From assembly GCA_022823225.1 (NCBI GenBank), contig JAJDXM010000065.1, positions 1 through 64,000 on the forward strand: 64,000 nucleotides of DNA, given 5' to 3'. A program made the translations under genes and the position numbers. Source of the stretch: Gemmatimonadota bacterium (GTDB lineage: Bacteria > Gemmatimonadota > Gemmatimonadetes > Longimicrobiales > Gaopeijiaceae). This document shows positions 24,465 through 32,524 of this stretch, one piece after another. Numbering within the stretch: position 1 is the stretch's first letter; each line of letters starts with the position of its first letter. The notes below the pieces were generated by a model. The model had not been told where the DNA came from. It did no database searches and worked only from the letters and a program-made list of their open reading frames with translations.

Positions 24465-24493
24465 ACCATACCTTCGCAACGGATGAGTGTCAA
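24465..24493 (-). promoter_or_regulatory. Promoter of the rplM-rpsI-rpsB operon
   Basis: On the minus strand: TTGACA (24488-24493), 17-base spacer, TATGGT (24465-24470). This is the best sigma-70 match seen in the window. A start near 24458 gives a leader of about 77 bases. Confidence 0.72.
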
Positions 24494-24523
24494 TGCCTGG
24501 CGACGACGCCTTCCGCGCCGGTC

Positions 24524-25375
24524 CTACCCGGTAAAGCTCTCCAGATATCGCGCCCTCGATGCGTGCCTGAGCCGCTGCAACGCCGTTTCCTTGATCTGGC
24601 GCACGCGTTCCCTGGTGATCCCCAGCTCCCGGCCGATCTCTTCCAGCGATCTGGGCACCCTGTGGCCGAGTCCGAAGTAGGTTCGCAGCACCGCCGCCTC
24701 GCGCTGTTCCAGGGTCCCCAGGACGTAGTCGAGCGTGTCCTCAAGGGCCCTCTCGAAAGCCAGCTCCTCGGGCCCGGGCGAAAGCCGGTCCGGAAGGCAG
24801 TCCATCAGGCTGCTGTCCTCGCCAGGCGCCAGGGGAGCGTCCAGCGAAAGGTGCGAGCGCGAGATGGCCAGCGTCTCCTCGACCTCTTCGGCACCCATGT
24901 CCAGTGCCTCGGCGATCTCGTCCGCCGTCGGCTCCCTGCCCAGTTCCTGGAGGAGCGCGGACTTCTGCTTGCTGATCCGGTAGACCATCCCCGCCCGGTT
25001 GAGCGGCAGCCGAAAGACACGGCTCTGCTCGGCGAGGGCCTGCAGTATCGCCTGCCGGATCCACCAGACCGCGTAGCTGATGAACTTGATCCCCTTGGTT
25101 TCGTCGAACCTCCTGGCCGCCTTGATCAGCCCCAGGTTGCCCTCGTTGATCAGGTCGGAAAGGGGGACGCCCTGGTTCTGGTACTTCTTCGAAACGGACA
25201 CGACGAACCGCAGATTCGCGCGCACGAGTTCTTCCAGCGCCTCTTCCTCGCCCTCGCGGATCCTCCTGGCCAGGCGCGCTTCCTCATCCCGGTCGATCAG
25301 CGGATACCTGCTGATCTCCCTCAGATACTGATCGAGAGAACCGTCGGAGTGATCCGACAACGGTGGCAGGGTCAT
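24524..25375 (-). CDS. RNA polymerase sigma-70 factor (RpoD/SigA-like)
   Basis: A 283-residue sigma factor with region 1.2 (SLDQYLREISRYPLIDRDEE), region 2 (ANLRFVVSVSKKYQNQGVPL, LIKAARRFDETKGIKFISYAVWWIRQAI), region 3 and region 4 with a helix-turn-helix (SLEEIGRELGITRERVRQIKETALQRLRH). Region 1.1 and the non-conserved region are absent, so it is either a compact primary sigma or a group 2 factor; no second copy is visible here to decide. ATG 25375 follows GGAGGATGGAG. It starts 19 bases after the NtrC-type regulator gene and is the last gene of the comM operon. The consensus-like promoters in this window fit such a factor. Confidence 0.92.
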   Translation of the reverse strand: MTLPPLSDHSDGSLDQYLREISRYPLIDRDEEARLARRIREGEEEALEELVRANLRFVVSVSKKYQNQGVPLSDLINEGNLGLIKAARRFDETKGIKFISYAVWWIRQAILQALAEQSRVFRLPLNRAGMVYRISKQKSALLQELGREPTADEIAEALDMGAEEVEETLAISRSHLSLDAPLAPGEDSSLMDCLPDRLSPGPEELAFERALEDTLDYVLGTLEQREAAVLRTYFGLGHRVPRSLEEIGRELGITRERVRQIKETALQRLRHASRARYLESFTG

Positions 25376-25394
25376 CTCTCCATCCTCCAGTTGC

Positions 25395-26753
25395 TCAGCT
25401 CCGCACCAGGCCGTGCCGTTCGATCTTCTTGTAGAGGTTCGAGCGCGGCATCCCCATGCGCCTCGCCGCCTCCGAAACGTTCCAGTCATGCTCCCGGAGC
25501 TTCAATTCGATGTACGCCTTTTCCGCAGCTTCCTTGAACTCGCTCAGCGTCTCCAGCGCCATCATGTCACCGGGAATGCCCGGCCCGGTGCCATCCGAGG
25601 AGACCAGTTGCACCACGTCGCGCCGCTCCACCCTGTCGCCCGCGCTCAGTATCATGAGGCGCACGACCGCATTCTTCAACTGCCGGACATTGCCGGGCCA
25701 GTCCGATTGCGCAAGCGTTTCGAGCGCGTCCCGGCTGAAACGCTTGTAGGGGACCCCGAATCGCTTCGGTGCGAGCTCCGTGAAGTGGATTACCAGCATG
25801 GGGATGTCCTCCCTCCGCTCCCGGAGAGGCGGGACCCGGATCGTCACCATGTTGAGCCGGTGCAGGAGGTCCTCCCTGAAGTTGCCGTGGTCGATCTCAC
25901 CGGGGAGGTCCTTGTTGGTGGCCGAAATCACCCGAACATCCACGGAGATCGAGCGCGTTCCGCCAACGCGGGTGATGTCGCCTCCCTGCAGCGCCCGCAA
26001 CACCTTGGCCTGCGTGACCAGGGACATGTCCCCGATCTCGTCCAGAAAAAGCGTCCCTCCGTCGGCTTGCTCGAACTTGCCTGCGCGGTCCGAAACAGCC
26101 CCCGTAAACGATCCCTTGACATGCCCGAACAGCTCCGATTCGATCAGTTCGGAGGGAATCGCGGCACAGTTCACTTCGACGAAGGGCGCACCCGCCCTGG
26201 AGGAGCGGCGGTGCAGCGCGCGCGCCGTGAGTTCCTTGCCGGTGCCGTTTTCTCCGGTGATGAGCACCCGGGCATCGGTAATCGCGATCGTCTCGATCTC
26301 CTCCAGCACCCTGCTGATCGCCGGGGACGCGCCCACGATGTCGTGGCGGATTTCGACCTCGCTGCGGAGGCGCTCGACGCTGTCCGAGAGGCCGCGGAAG
26401 GCGAGCCCGTTGCGCAGGGTCACCAGAAGTCGATCGGTGTCGAGCGGCTTTTCCAGGAAATCGAATGCGCCCTTGCGCGTGGCCCTTACTGCCGTGCCGA
26501 TCGTGCCGTGCCCCGAGATCATGACCACGACGGCGCGCGGATCCTGCTCCCGGACCCGCTTGAGCACCTCCAGACCGTCCATCTTGGGCATCTTCACATC
26601 CAGAAACGTCACGTCCGGCTTGAATTCGGGATAGTCGATGAGCCCGCTCGGGCCATTCGGGCAGATGTGTACCCGGTGCCCCTCGTATTCGAAGAGCTGC
26701 CGGAGCGCGCTCCCGACCGATTCGTCGTCGTCCATGATAAGGATTCGAGCCAT
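25395..26753 (-). CDS. NtrC-family sigma-54-dependent response regulator
   Basis: A 452-residue regulator with three domains. The receiver (1-120) has the acidic pocket MDDDE and phosphoacceptor Asp52 in FLDVKMPKMDG. The AAA+ domain (about 138-370) has GENGTGKE (167-174), the sigma-54 contact loop GSFTGA (214-219, usually GAFTGA), FLDEIGD and the R-finger region. The C-terminal Fis-type helix-turn-helix (NVSEAARRMGMPRSNLYKKI) binds DNA. It should activate sigma-54 promoters; rpoN is not in the window. No cognate kinase is adjacent; the NtrY-like kinase at 36151-40251 is a candidate partner by family only. Confidence 0.94.
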   Translation of the reverse strand: MARILIMDDDESVGSALRQLFEYEGHRVHICPNGPSGLIDYPEFKPDVTFLDVKMPKMDGLEVLKRVREQDPRAVVVMISGHGTIGTAVRATRKGAFDFLEKPLDTDRLLVTLRNGLAFRGLSDSVERLRSEVEIRHDIVGASPAISRVLEEIETIAITDARVLITGENGTGKELTARALHRRSSRAGAPFVEVNCAAIPSELIESELFGHVKGSFTGAVSDRAGKFEQADGGTLFLDEIGDMSLVTQAKVLRALQGGDITRVGGTRSISVDVRVISATNKDLPGEIDHGNFREDLLHRLNMVTIRVPPLRERREDIPMLVIHFTELAPKRFGVPYKRFSRDALETLAQSDWPGNVRQLKNAVVRLMILSAGDRVERRDVVQLVSSDGTGPGIPGDMMALETLSEFKEAAEKAYIELKLREHDWNVSEAARRMGMPRSNLYKKIERHGLVRS

Positions 26754-26769
26754 TGGTTCTTCGTGCCGC

Positions 26770-27426
26770 CTATGCCCGGACCAGCACCAGCTCGCCGTCC
26801 TCGATGTAGGCTCCCCCGATCCCGGTGAACGCCGGCACGAGGATCGCCGACGGCGGCAGGCCTCGGATCTCCTTACGCCCGAGGGCCTCGAGGATTTCGG
26901 GGAAGACCCGCGACGGTATCGGAATCCCCTTCACAAGGATATCCTGCACCAGCAACATCGAGCCGGCGTCCCCGAACGGCACCAGCGCACCGCCGACCGA
27001 TACCTGAACGGTGTCGGGCAGGATCCCCACGACGGCGCCAAGATCCGGCAGCGAAGGCATCAGGGACGGCACCACGCCGGCATGAATCTCGAGCCGGTCG
27101 CCATCCATGTTCACGCTCGGATCGACCACGCCCCCGGGGAGCATCGAGGACACCGCATACCGCATGAGGGACGACACCTCGAAGGGCTCCAGCCGGAGTT
27201 CGGGATCGGCGGACCGGCGAAAGGCTTCGATCCGCTGCGCCGCCAGTTCGGCCGCGTGCGGCGTAACCAGGTCGGGCATGGTGGCATCGGGCCTCTCCCC
27301 GATTCCCAGCAGCGAATCCACATGCGGAAAGACGACATCGCCCCCTTTCCAGCCTGCGTAGGCAGCGAGAACTATCCCCAGCGCCAGCGCCAGGCGCGTC
27401 GCCAGCCTCTTCAATGCCTTGCCCAT
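26770..27426 (-). CDS. Membrane-anchored protein of unknown function
   Basis: A 218-residue protein with one N-terminal transmembrane segment (about 10-28) and a predicted periplasmic domain rich in short hydrophobic strands (VQVSVGGALVPFGD, MLLVQDILVKGIPIPSRVF). I do not recognise a family. The alternating beta pattern with repeated Pro/Gly could be a lipid-binding or SRPBCC-like fold, but nothing proves it. Seven bases after thpR and 16 bases before the NtrC-type regulator, so it is surely co-transcribed with both. Confidence 0.7.
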   Translation of the reverse strand: MGKALKRLATRLALALGIVLAAYAGWKGGDVVFPHVDSLLGIGERPDATMPDLVTPHAAELAAQRIEAFRRSADPELRLEPFEVSSLMRYAVSSMLPGGVVDPSVNMDGDRLEIHAGVVPSLMPSLPDLGAVVGILPDTVQVSVGGALVPFGDAGSMLLVQDILVKGIPIPSRVFPEILEALGRKEIRGLPPSAILVPAFTGIGGAYIEDGELVLVRA

Positions 27427-27433
27427 TGTCGCG

Positions 27434-28009
27434 CTACTCCCGGTGTCCGGTCAGAGCCACTGTGTGAATGTTCGCATACCGGGGCCCGCCGGGGAACAGT
27501 TCGCTGCGAACCAGGTGCACGGCGTCCACCGTGAAGCCGTCGATCTTCAGGCGCGATCCGGCGCCGTTCAGAGCGCGCCGGTCCGTTTCGCGCGGAGCAC
27601 GGCCGGGCCGCACCCGTCCCACGGTGAGGTGGGGCTTGAAAGCGCGTGACCCGGGGGCGATCCCCTCCCGCGCCAGCGCCGTATCCAGGAGCCCGCGGAG
27701 CTGAACGACGGGAGCAGCGGTGACGCCCACCCAATGCACACGAGGCGCTCCTCTCGATGGAAACACCCCCGTTCGGGTGAAGTGCACCGGGAAGGGCGTG
27801 TGCGACGCCAGGGTGTCCGCGGCGCCGGTCAGGCGGGAAACCGCGGCACGCGACGTGTCTCCCATGAACCGCAGCGTAATGTGGAATCGCTCCGGAGGCA
27901 CCCAGCGCACACCCGTGCGGGCACGGCGGAGCGGTGCCAACGAGCGCCACAGCCCGTCACGCAGTTCCTCCGGCAGCCACAGGGCGAAGAAGAGTCTGAT
28001 TGCCCTCAC
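27434..28009 (-). CDS. thpR: RNA 2',3'-cyclic phosphodiesterase (LigT/ThpR)
   Basis: A 191-residue 2H phosphoesterase. The two catalytic HxT motifs are present: HITLRFMG (H43, T45) and HLTVGRVRPG (H127, T129), with the family start IRLFFALWLPEELR. The family opens 2',3'-cyclic phosphates or ligates tRNA halves in vitro; its cellular role is unclear. GTG 28009 overlaps the stop of the desulfurase-like gene (GTGA), which indicates translational coupling. The longer upstream frame is not family-like. Confidence 0.9.
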   Translation of the reverse strand: MRAIRLFFALWLPEELRDGLWRSLAPLRRARTGVRWVPPERFHITLRFMGDTSRAAVSRLTGAADTLASHTPFPVHFTRTGVFPSRGAPRVHWVGVTAAPVVQLRGLLDTALAREGIAPGSRAFKPHLTVGRVRPGRAPRETDRRALNGAGSRLKIDGFTVDAVHLVRSELFPGGPRYANIHTVALTGHRE

Positions 28010-29166
28010 CCCACGGGTACCGCGGTGGACCGCAACAGCGTGCCCACCCCGTCGACCGCGCCCGCGACATCCTCGTCCGTGGAAGCCCATCCCAGCGAGA
28101 ACCGAACCGCGCCTTCCTCCAGGGTGCCCAGAATGCGATGCACCTCCGGCGCGCAATGGAGCCCCGCCCGTGTCTGGATCCCGTGCTCACGATCCAGTCG
28201 GCCGGCCAGCGTGGCCGCGTCCATCGAGTCCGCCCTGACCGTCACCACCGGCACTCCGTCCGGTGCCGCCGGAGACAGGACACGCAACCCCGGAACGGTG
28301 GAGAGTCCATCCAGAAGGCTGGCCTTCATCGCCATCTCGTGCCGGTGGACGGCATCGGTTCCCCGCTCCACCAGGAAGCGGCATCCGGCGAGGAGTCCCG
28401 CCATCCCCGGCGAGTTGCCTGTCCCCGCCTCCAGTCGATCGGGCATCGCCTCGGGCATGCGTCGCCGGCGCGAGTCCCCGCCGGTGCCGCCGCACAGGAG
28501 CGAACCCACCTCCACGCCCTCGCGCACCCACAGTCCGCCCATCCCCTGTGGTCCGAGGAGCCCCTTGTGCCCCGTGAAGGCCACGACATCGGCTCCCAGC
28601 GCCGCTGCACAAGGCTGGAGGTGCCCGGCCGACTGGGCCACGTCGGCCACGACGAGAGCGCCGGCTTCGTGGGCCAGGCGACTCAGGGGCTTCACCGGCA
28701 TGACCGTCCCCAGCACGTTGGATGCCACATTCAGGACCAGCACCTTCGCACCTTCGAGCAGCCGGGCCGCTTCGTCCATGTCCACGTCGCCATCGGGGCT
28801 TCCCGGCAGGACGCGTACTTCCACACCCCGCTCCCTGGCCAGATAGTCCGCGGGTCGCAGCACGGCATTGTGGTCGTACTGGGAGATCACGAGCACATCT
28901 CCCGGGCACAGCAGGCCCCACAGCGCGGTGTTGAGCGCATGGGTCGCATTCTGCATGAAGGCGATCCGTCCCGGGTCTCCCGGCAGGTCCATGACGCGCG
29001 CGAGCGCGCGCCGGCAGCGAAAAGCCAGCCGGGCGGCCTCGACCGCCCCCGAATGCCCCCCTCTTCCCGGTGTGCAGCCGACGCCACCCAGGAACTCGGC
29101 AACCGCCCGGCCCACTTCGGGAGGCCGGATCGCCGAGGTTGCCGCGTAGTCCATGTAGTGGGCCAT
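28006..29166 (-). CDS. Class V aminotransferase / cysteine desulfurase-like
   Basis: A 386-residue PLP enzyme of the NifS/IscS/SufS superfamily. It shows MDYAATSAIRPPEV at the start, the cofactor Asp in VVADVAQSAGH, PLP Lys201 in FTGHKGLLGPQG and a late TRAGLHCAPE loop with a Cys (near residue 330) where cysteine desulfurases carry the persulfide Cys. It might supply sulfur for Fe-S clusters or tRNA thiolation, but no isc/suf partners are nearby. ATG 29166 is chosen; TTG two codons upstream is possible. It lies between comM and thpR. Confidence 0.85.
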   Translation of the reverse strand: MAHYMDYAATSAIRPPEVGRAVAEFLGGVGCTPGRGGHSGAVEAARLAFRCRRALARVMDLPGDPGRIAFMQNATHALNTALWGLLCPGDVLVISQYDHNAVLRPADYLARERGVEVRVLPGSPDGDVDMDEAARLLEGAKVLVLNVASNVLGTVMPVKPLSRLAHEAGALVVADVAQSAGHLQPCAAALGADVVAFTGHKGLLGPQGMGGLWVREGVEVGSLLCGGTGGDSRRRRMPEAMPDRLEAGTGNSPGMAGLLAGCRFLVERGTDAVHRHEMAMKASLLDGLSTVPGLRVLSPAAPDGVPVVTVRADSMDAATLAGRLDREHGIQTRAGLHCAPEVHRILGTLEEGAVRFSLGWASTDEDVAGAVDGVGTLLRSTAVPVG

Positions 29167-29259
29167 GAGCAAGGTCCCTGTCCAGTTTGCCCGACACAGT
29201 GCTTCCGACTGTCAGCCTAATCGCAGGGGAGCGCGATGGACAAGGTGCTCCTGCCCGAG

Positions 29260-30786
29260 TCATTGCACGTGCGGGAAGCCGGCGCTGTGGAGCCCGACGC
29301 GAAACCTGAGCGCCTCCGCCACGGCGCGTTCGGCCACCCTCTCCTCGCCCGCGAGGTCCGCGATGGTTCGCGCGACCCGCAAGGTGCGATGCACGGCGCG
29401 GGCGGATAGCCTGTACCGGGGGATGCCCTGCTCCAGAAGCCGCGAGGCCTCGGCGGACAGCCGGCAGACTCTCATGATCTCCGTCGAACGCAGCAGCGCA
29501 TTGAGCGGCCCGCTTCCGCCCCCGCGAGCGACCTGCCGGCCGCGGGCCCGGGCGACCTCCGCCCGCGCGGAGGCCGAGTCGCCGCTGGGGGTGGCTGCGC
29601 GCGTCGACAGCCGGTCCCAGGTCACCGGATCGACGGGGATCTGAAGGTCGATGCGGTCGAGCAGGGGTCCTGACAGGCGGAAACGATAGCGGGCGACCTC
29701 CCGGTCGTGACAGACGCAGTCGTCGCCGGTCATGCCGCACGGACACGGGTTCATCGCGGCGACGAGCTGGAACCTGGCCGGAAAGCTCACGGTGTAGCGG
29801 ACCCTCGCGATTCTCACGGTGCCCGACTCGATTGGCTGGCGGAGTGTCTCGAGCACGCGGCGGCTGAATTCGGGCAGTTCGTCGAGGAACAGTACGCCGA
29901 GATGGGCAAGGCTTATCTCTCCCGGACGAGGCGGGTTGCCTCCGCCGATGAGCCCGCCGGCGGAGATGGTGTGGTGTGGCGCGCGAAAGGGCCTGGCGGT
30001 CTTCACCGGATGATCGGTGTCGAGGAGTCCGGCGACGGAGTGGACCCGTGTGACCTCCAGGGACTCGGACTCGTTCAACGGAGGCAGGAGGGCCGGCAGC
30101 CGCCTCGCCAGCATGGTCTTGCCGGCCCCGGGGGGACCGGACATCAACAGACTGTGTCCTCCGGCGGCGGCGATGATCAGCGCCCGCTTGGCCAGCGGCT
30201 GACCCCTGACTTCGCCGAGATCGGGCTCGACCAGAGGAGGAGGTGTTGGTCGGTTCGAGACCGTTTCCGGCGTCGTTTCGCCGCGGAGCACCGCGATCAC
30301 CTGCTGCAGCGAGCGGACCCCGGTCACGAGGATGCCCGGAACCGCGGCCGCTTCCCGAGCGTTGCCGCCCGGCACGAAAAGCCCATTCCTTCCCTCGGCC
30401 CGGCAACTCATCGCGAGCGCGATCGCCCCGCTCACCGGCCGCACCGATCCGTCCAGACCGAGTTCTCCCACGAAACCGACTCCGGTGAGCGCCTCGGAGG
30501 GGACGTGGCCGAATGCGGCGAGCAGGACCACCGCGATCGGCAGGTCGAAACCCGATCCGGACTTCGGCAGATCCGCCGGGGCGAGGTTGACGGTGATTCG
30601 TCGCGGCGGCAGCGCCAGGCCGGTCTGGGCCAGCGCGGCGAAGACCCGCTCCTTCCCTTCGCGCACCGCCCCGGCCGGCAACCCCACCACCGTGAACAGG
30701 GGGAGCCCGGTCTGGACCTTCACCTCGACCCTCACGGGCTGTCCCTCCACGCCGTGAACCCAGTAGGAATGTACGACTGCAAGCAC
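29260..30786 (-). CDS. comM: YifB/ComM-type Mg-chelatase-like AAA+ ATPase
   Basis: A 508-residue protein. ComM is a hexameric helicase that drives branch migration during natural transformation. It has the N-terminal ChlI-like domain (HSYWVHGVEGQPVRVEVKV), Walker A GPPGAGKT (217-224), RPFRAPHHTISAGGLIGGG, Walker B LFLDELPEF, the NPCPCG segment and a C-terminal Mg-chelatase subdomain. GTG 30786 has a strong GGGAGGAAGAG and gives the normal family length; ATG 30816 lies inside the leader hairpin. No other competence gene is in the window. Its leader can form competing hairpins (30801-30844). Confidence 0.92.
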   Translation of the reverse strand: MLAVVHSYWVHGVEGQPVRVEVKVQTGLPLFTVVGLPAGAVREGKERVFAALAQTGLALPPRRITVNLAPADLPKSGSGFDLPIAVVLLAAFGHVPSEALTGVGFVGELGLDGSVRPVSGAIALAMSCRAEGRNGLFVPGGNAREAAAVPGILVTGVRSLQQVIAVLRGETTPETVSNRPTPPPLVEPDLGEVRGQPLAKRALIIAAAGGHSLLMSGPPGAGKTMLARRLPALLPPLNESESLEVTRVHSVAGLLDTDHPVKTARPFRAPHHTISAGGLIGGGNPPRPGEISLAHLGVLFLDELPEFSRRVLETLRQPIESGTVRIARVRYTVSFPARFQLVAAMNPCPCGMTGDDCVCHDREVARYRFRLSGPLLDRIDLQIPVDPVTWDRLSTRAATPSGDSASARAEVARARGRQVARGGGSGPLNALLRSTEIMRVCRLSAEASRLLEQGIPRYRLSARAVHRTLRVARTIADLAGEERVAERAVAEALRFRVGLHSAGFPHVQ

Positions 30787-31090
30787 CTCTTCCTCCCGTG
30801 AAAAAGCCCCCGGCATGCCCGGATCGACGCCGAGGGGGCATGCCGCGAGCGCCCCCGGGGCGCGCCCTGGCCGTCGCCGCGACGCGACGGATGTGGCGGT
30901 CGCCGACGGCCCGCCGAGACGGTAGCCGCAAAGGGGGGGCGCCGGTATGTCCAGATCGGCCATTTGGACGTTCCCTCGGCCCCGAACGAGGGTCAGGCCG
31001 GGGCTGAAGAACGCGGCCGCGGCCGGGGGGACTGGCGAAACGCGCCGCGGCGATGCAAGTTGGTCGCGCTTTTGACCGGGAGAAGAATCA
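30787..31090. other. 304-base divergent intergenic region comM/pntA
   Basis: Very GC-rich, with no ORF or RNA gene that I can support. It holds the comM leader hairpins next to comM, a small CCCTCG/CGAGGG inverted repeat near 30972-30993, and the pntA Shine-Dalgarno GGGAGAAG at its right end. I find no convincing -35/-10 pair on either strand, although both genes need a promoter here. Confidence 0.6.
30801..30844 (-). promoter_or_regulatory. Attenuator-like leader of comM
   Basis: Transcript order: GGCATGCCCCC (30844-30834), 13 bases, GGGCATGCC (30820-30812), GGGGGC (30811-30806), then five T. GCCCCC can pair with GGGGGC before the T-run (terminator), or GGCATGCCC with GGGCATGCC (anti-terminator). 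The two pairings share bases and exclude each other. The T-run ends 15 bases before the comM start. Confidence 0.45.
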
Positions 31091-32230
31091 ATGACGATCG
31101 CGATCATGGCCGAGAGCCGGCCAGGTGAACGACGGGTGGCACTCGTCCCCGAAGCCGTGCGCTACTACGCCCGGCGCGGATGGGATCTTCGCGTCGAATC
31201 CGGCGCGGGGGCCGGCGCATCCTTCACCGACCAGGACTATCTGGAGGCGGGCGCGGCAGTGGCCCCCGACCGCGAGTCGCTCCTCGCGGGAGCCGACGTC
31301 GTGCTCAAGGTCCAGCCCCCAACCCCCGATGAGGCAGCCGCACTGCCGTCCGGCTGCATCCTGGTCTGCCACCTCGACCCGCTGGGGCCGCCCGGGACGA
31401 TCGCCGCGCTGGCGACCCGTCGCGTGGCGGCTTTCGCCGTCGAGCTGATCCCGCGGATCACGCGCGCACAGAAGATGGATGTTCTCTCATCCCAGGCCAC
31501 GGTTGCGGGCTACAGGGCGGTGCTCGCCGGATCCGCCTCCATGATCCGTTTCCTGCCCATGCTCACCACCGCGGCAGGCACGGTGCGTCCCGCCAGGGCG
31601 ATGATCCTCGGAGCCGGCGTGGCCGGCCTGCAGGCGATCGCGACCGCCCGCCGCCTCGGCGCGGTCGTTTCCGCCTTCGACATCAGGCCCGCGGTGAAGG
31701 AGCAGGTGGAGAGCCTGGGGGCGAAGTTCCTCGAGACCACCCTGGACGAGGGCGCCGAGGACGAGGGCGGCTACGCGAAGGAGCTCTCCGAGGAACAGCA
31801 CCAGCGCGAACTGCAGCTGATCGCCGCCAACATCGGCGACCAGGACCTGGTCATAACCACGGCCCAGATTCCCGGGCGGCCGGCCCCCGTGCTCATCACT
31901 GCGGAGATGGTCGAGACCATGAGGCCGGGCAGCGTGATCGTCGACCTGGCCGCCTCGGACACGGGCGGGAACTGCGAGCTGACGGTCGCCGGCAGGTCGA
32001 TCGAGCACCACGGCGTCACCGTGATGGGCCCCACCAATCTTCCGGCCGAACTGCCCTACCACGCCAGCCAGATGTATGCACGCAACCTGGCCAGCTTCGT
32101 GGACGACCTTTTCGACGACGACGGGGCGATCGATTACGACGATGAGATCACTGCCGCCACCTGCGTGACCATGAACGGCGAAGTGACCAACGAGCGGGTC
32201 AGATCGAATCTGGCTCCCACAACGGAGTAG
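31091..32230 (+). CDS. pntAA: NAD(P) transhydrogenase subunit alpha, part 1
   Basis: A 379-residue NAD(H)-binding domain (dI) of the proton-translocating transhydrogenase, which makes NADPH from NADH at the expense of the proton gradient. It has MAESRPGERRVALVPEAV, the alanine-dehydrogenase-like Rossmann motif ILGAGVAGLQAIATARRLG and the RQD-type loop region TTAQIPGRPAPVLI. The membrane part is encoded separately, so this is the split-alpha arrangement. ATG follows GGGAGAAGAATCA. Confidence 0.94.
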   Translation: MTIAIMAESRPGERRVALVPEAVRYYARRGWDLRVESGAGAGASFTDQDYLEAGAAVAPDRESLLAGADVVLKVQPPTPDEAAALPSGCILVCHLDPLGPPGTIAALATRRVAAFAVELIPRITRAQKMDVLSSQATVAGYRAVLAGSASMIRFLPMLTTAAGTVRPARAMILGAGVAGLQAIATARRLGAVVSAFDIRPAVKEQVESLGAKFLETTLDEGAEDEGGYAKELSEEQHQRELQLIAANIGDQDLVITTAQIPGRPAPVLITAEMVETMRPGSVIVDLAASDTGGNCELTVAGRSIEHHGVTVMGPTNLPAELPYHASQMYARNLASFVDDLFDDDGAIDYDDEITAATCVTMNGEVTNERVRSNLAPTTE

Positions 32231-32238
32231 AAGAGAAC

Positions 32239-32517
32239 ATGGGTGAACTGCTGATCGGCCTTTACGTCTTCGTATTGGCCACTCTGGCGGGCCGCGAGGT
32301 TATCTCGAAGGTCCCCCCGACCCTTCACACCCCCCTGATGTCCGGCGCGAACGCGATCTCGGGCATCGCCATCATCGGGGCACTGGTGGTCACGGGCTCG
32401 GCCCCTTCCCTGCCGGTCAGGATCCTCGGCACGGCGGGGATCGTCATGGCGACGATCAACGTGGTCGGCGGCTTCATGGTGACCGACCGGATGCTCCAGA
32501 TGTTCCGGAAACGCTGA
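32239..32517 (+). CDS. pntAB: NAD(P) transhydrogenase subunit alpha, part 2
   Basis: A 92-residue membrane protein with three hydrophobic helices: LIGLYVFVLATLAG, then AISGIAIIGALVVTG after the conserved PPTLHTPLMSG loop, then AGIVMATINVVGGFMV. This is the C-terminal membrane part (dII) of the alpha subunit. Eight bases from pntAA and seven from pntB. Confidence 0.94.
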   Translation: MGELLIGLYVFVLATLAGREVISKVPPTLHTPLMSGANAISGIAIIGALVVTGSAPSLPVRILGTAGIVMATINVVGGFMVTDRMLQMFRKR

Positions 32518-32524
32518 GGTCAAA

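Noticed and set aside
28187-30931. A 914-codon minus-strand frame across the desulfurase-like gene and comM
   Set aside because: It is a shifted frame of two genes with clear family motifs; its composition is low-complexity Arg/Gly/Pro.
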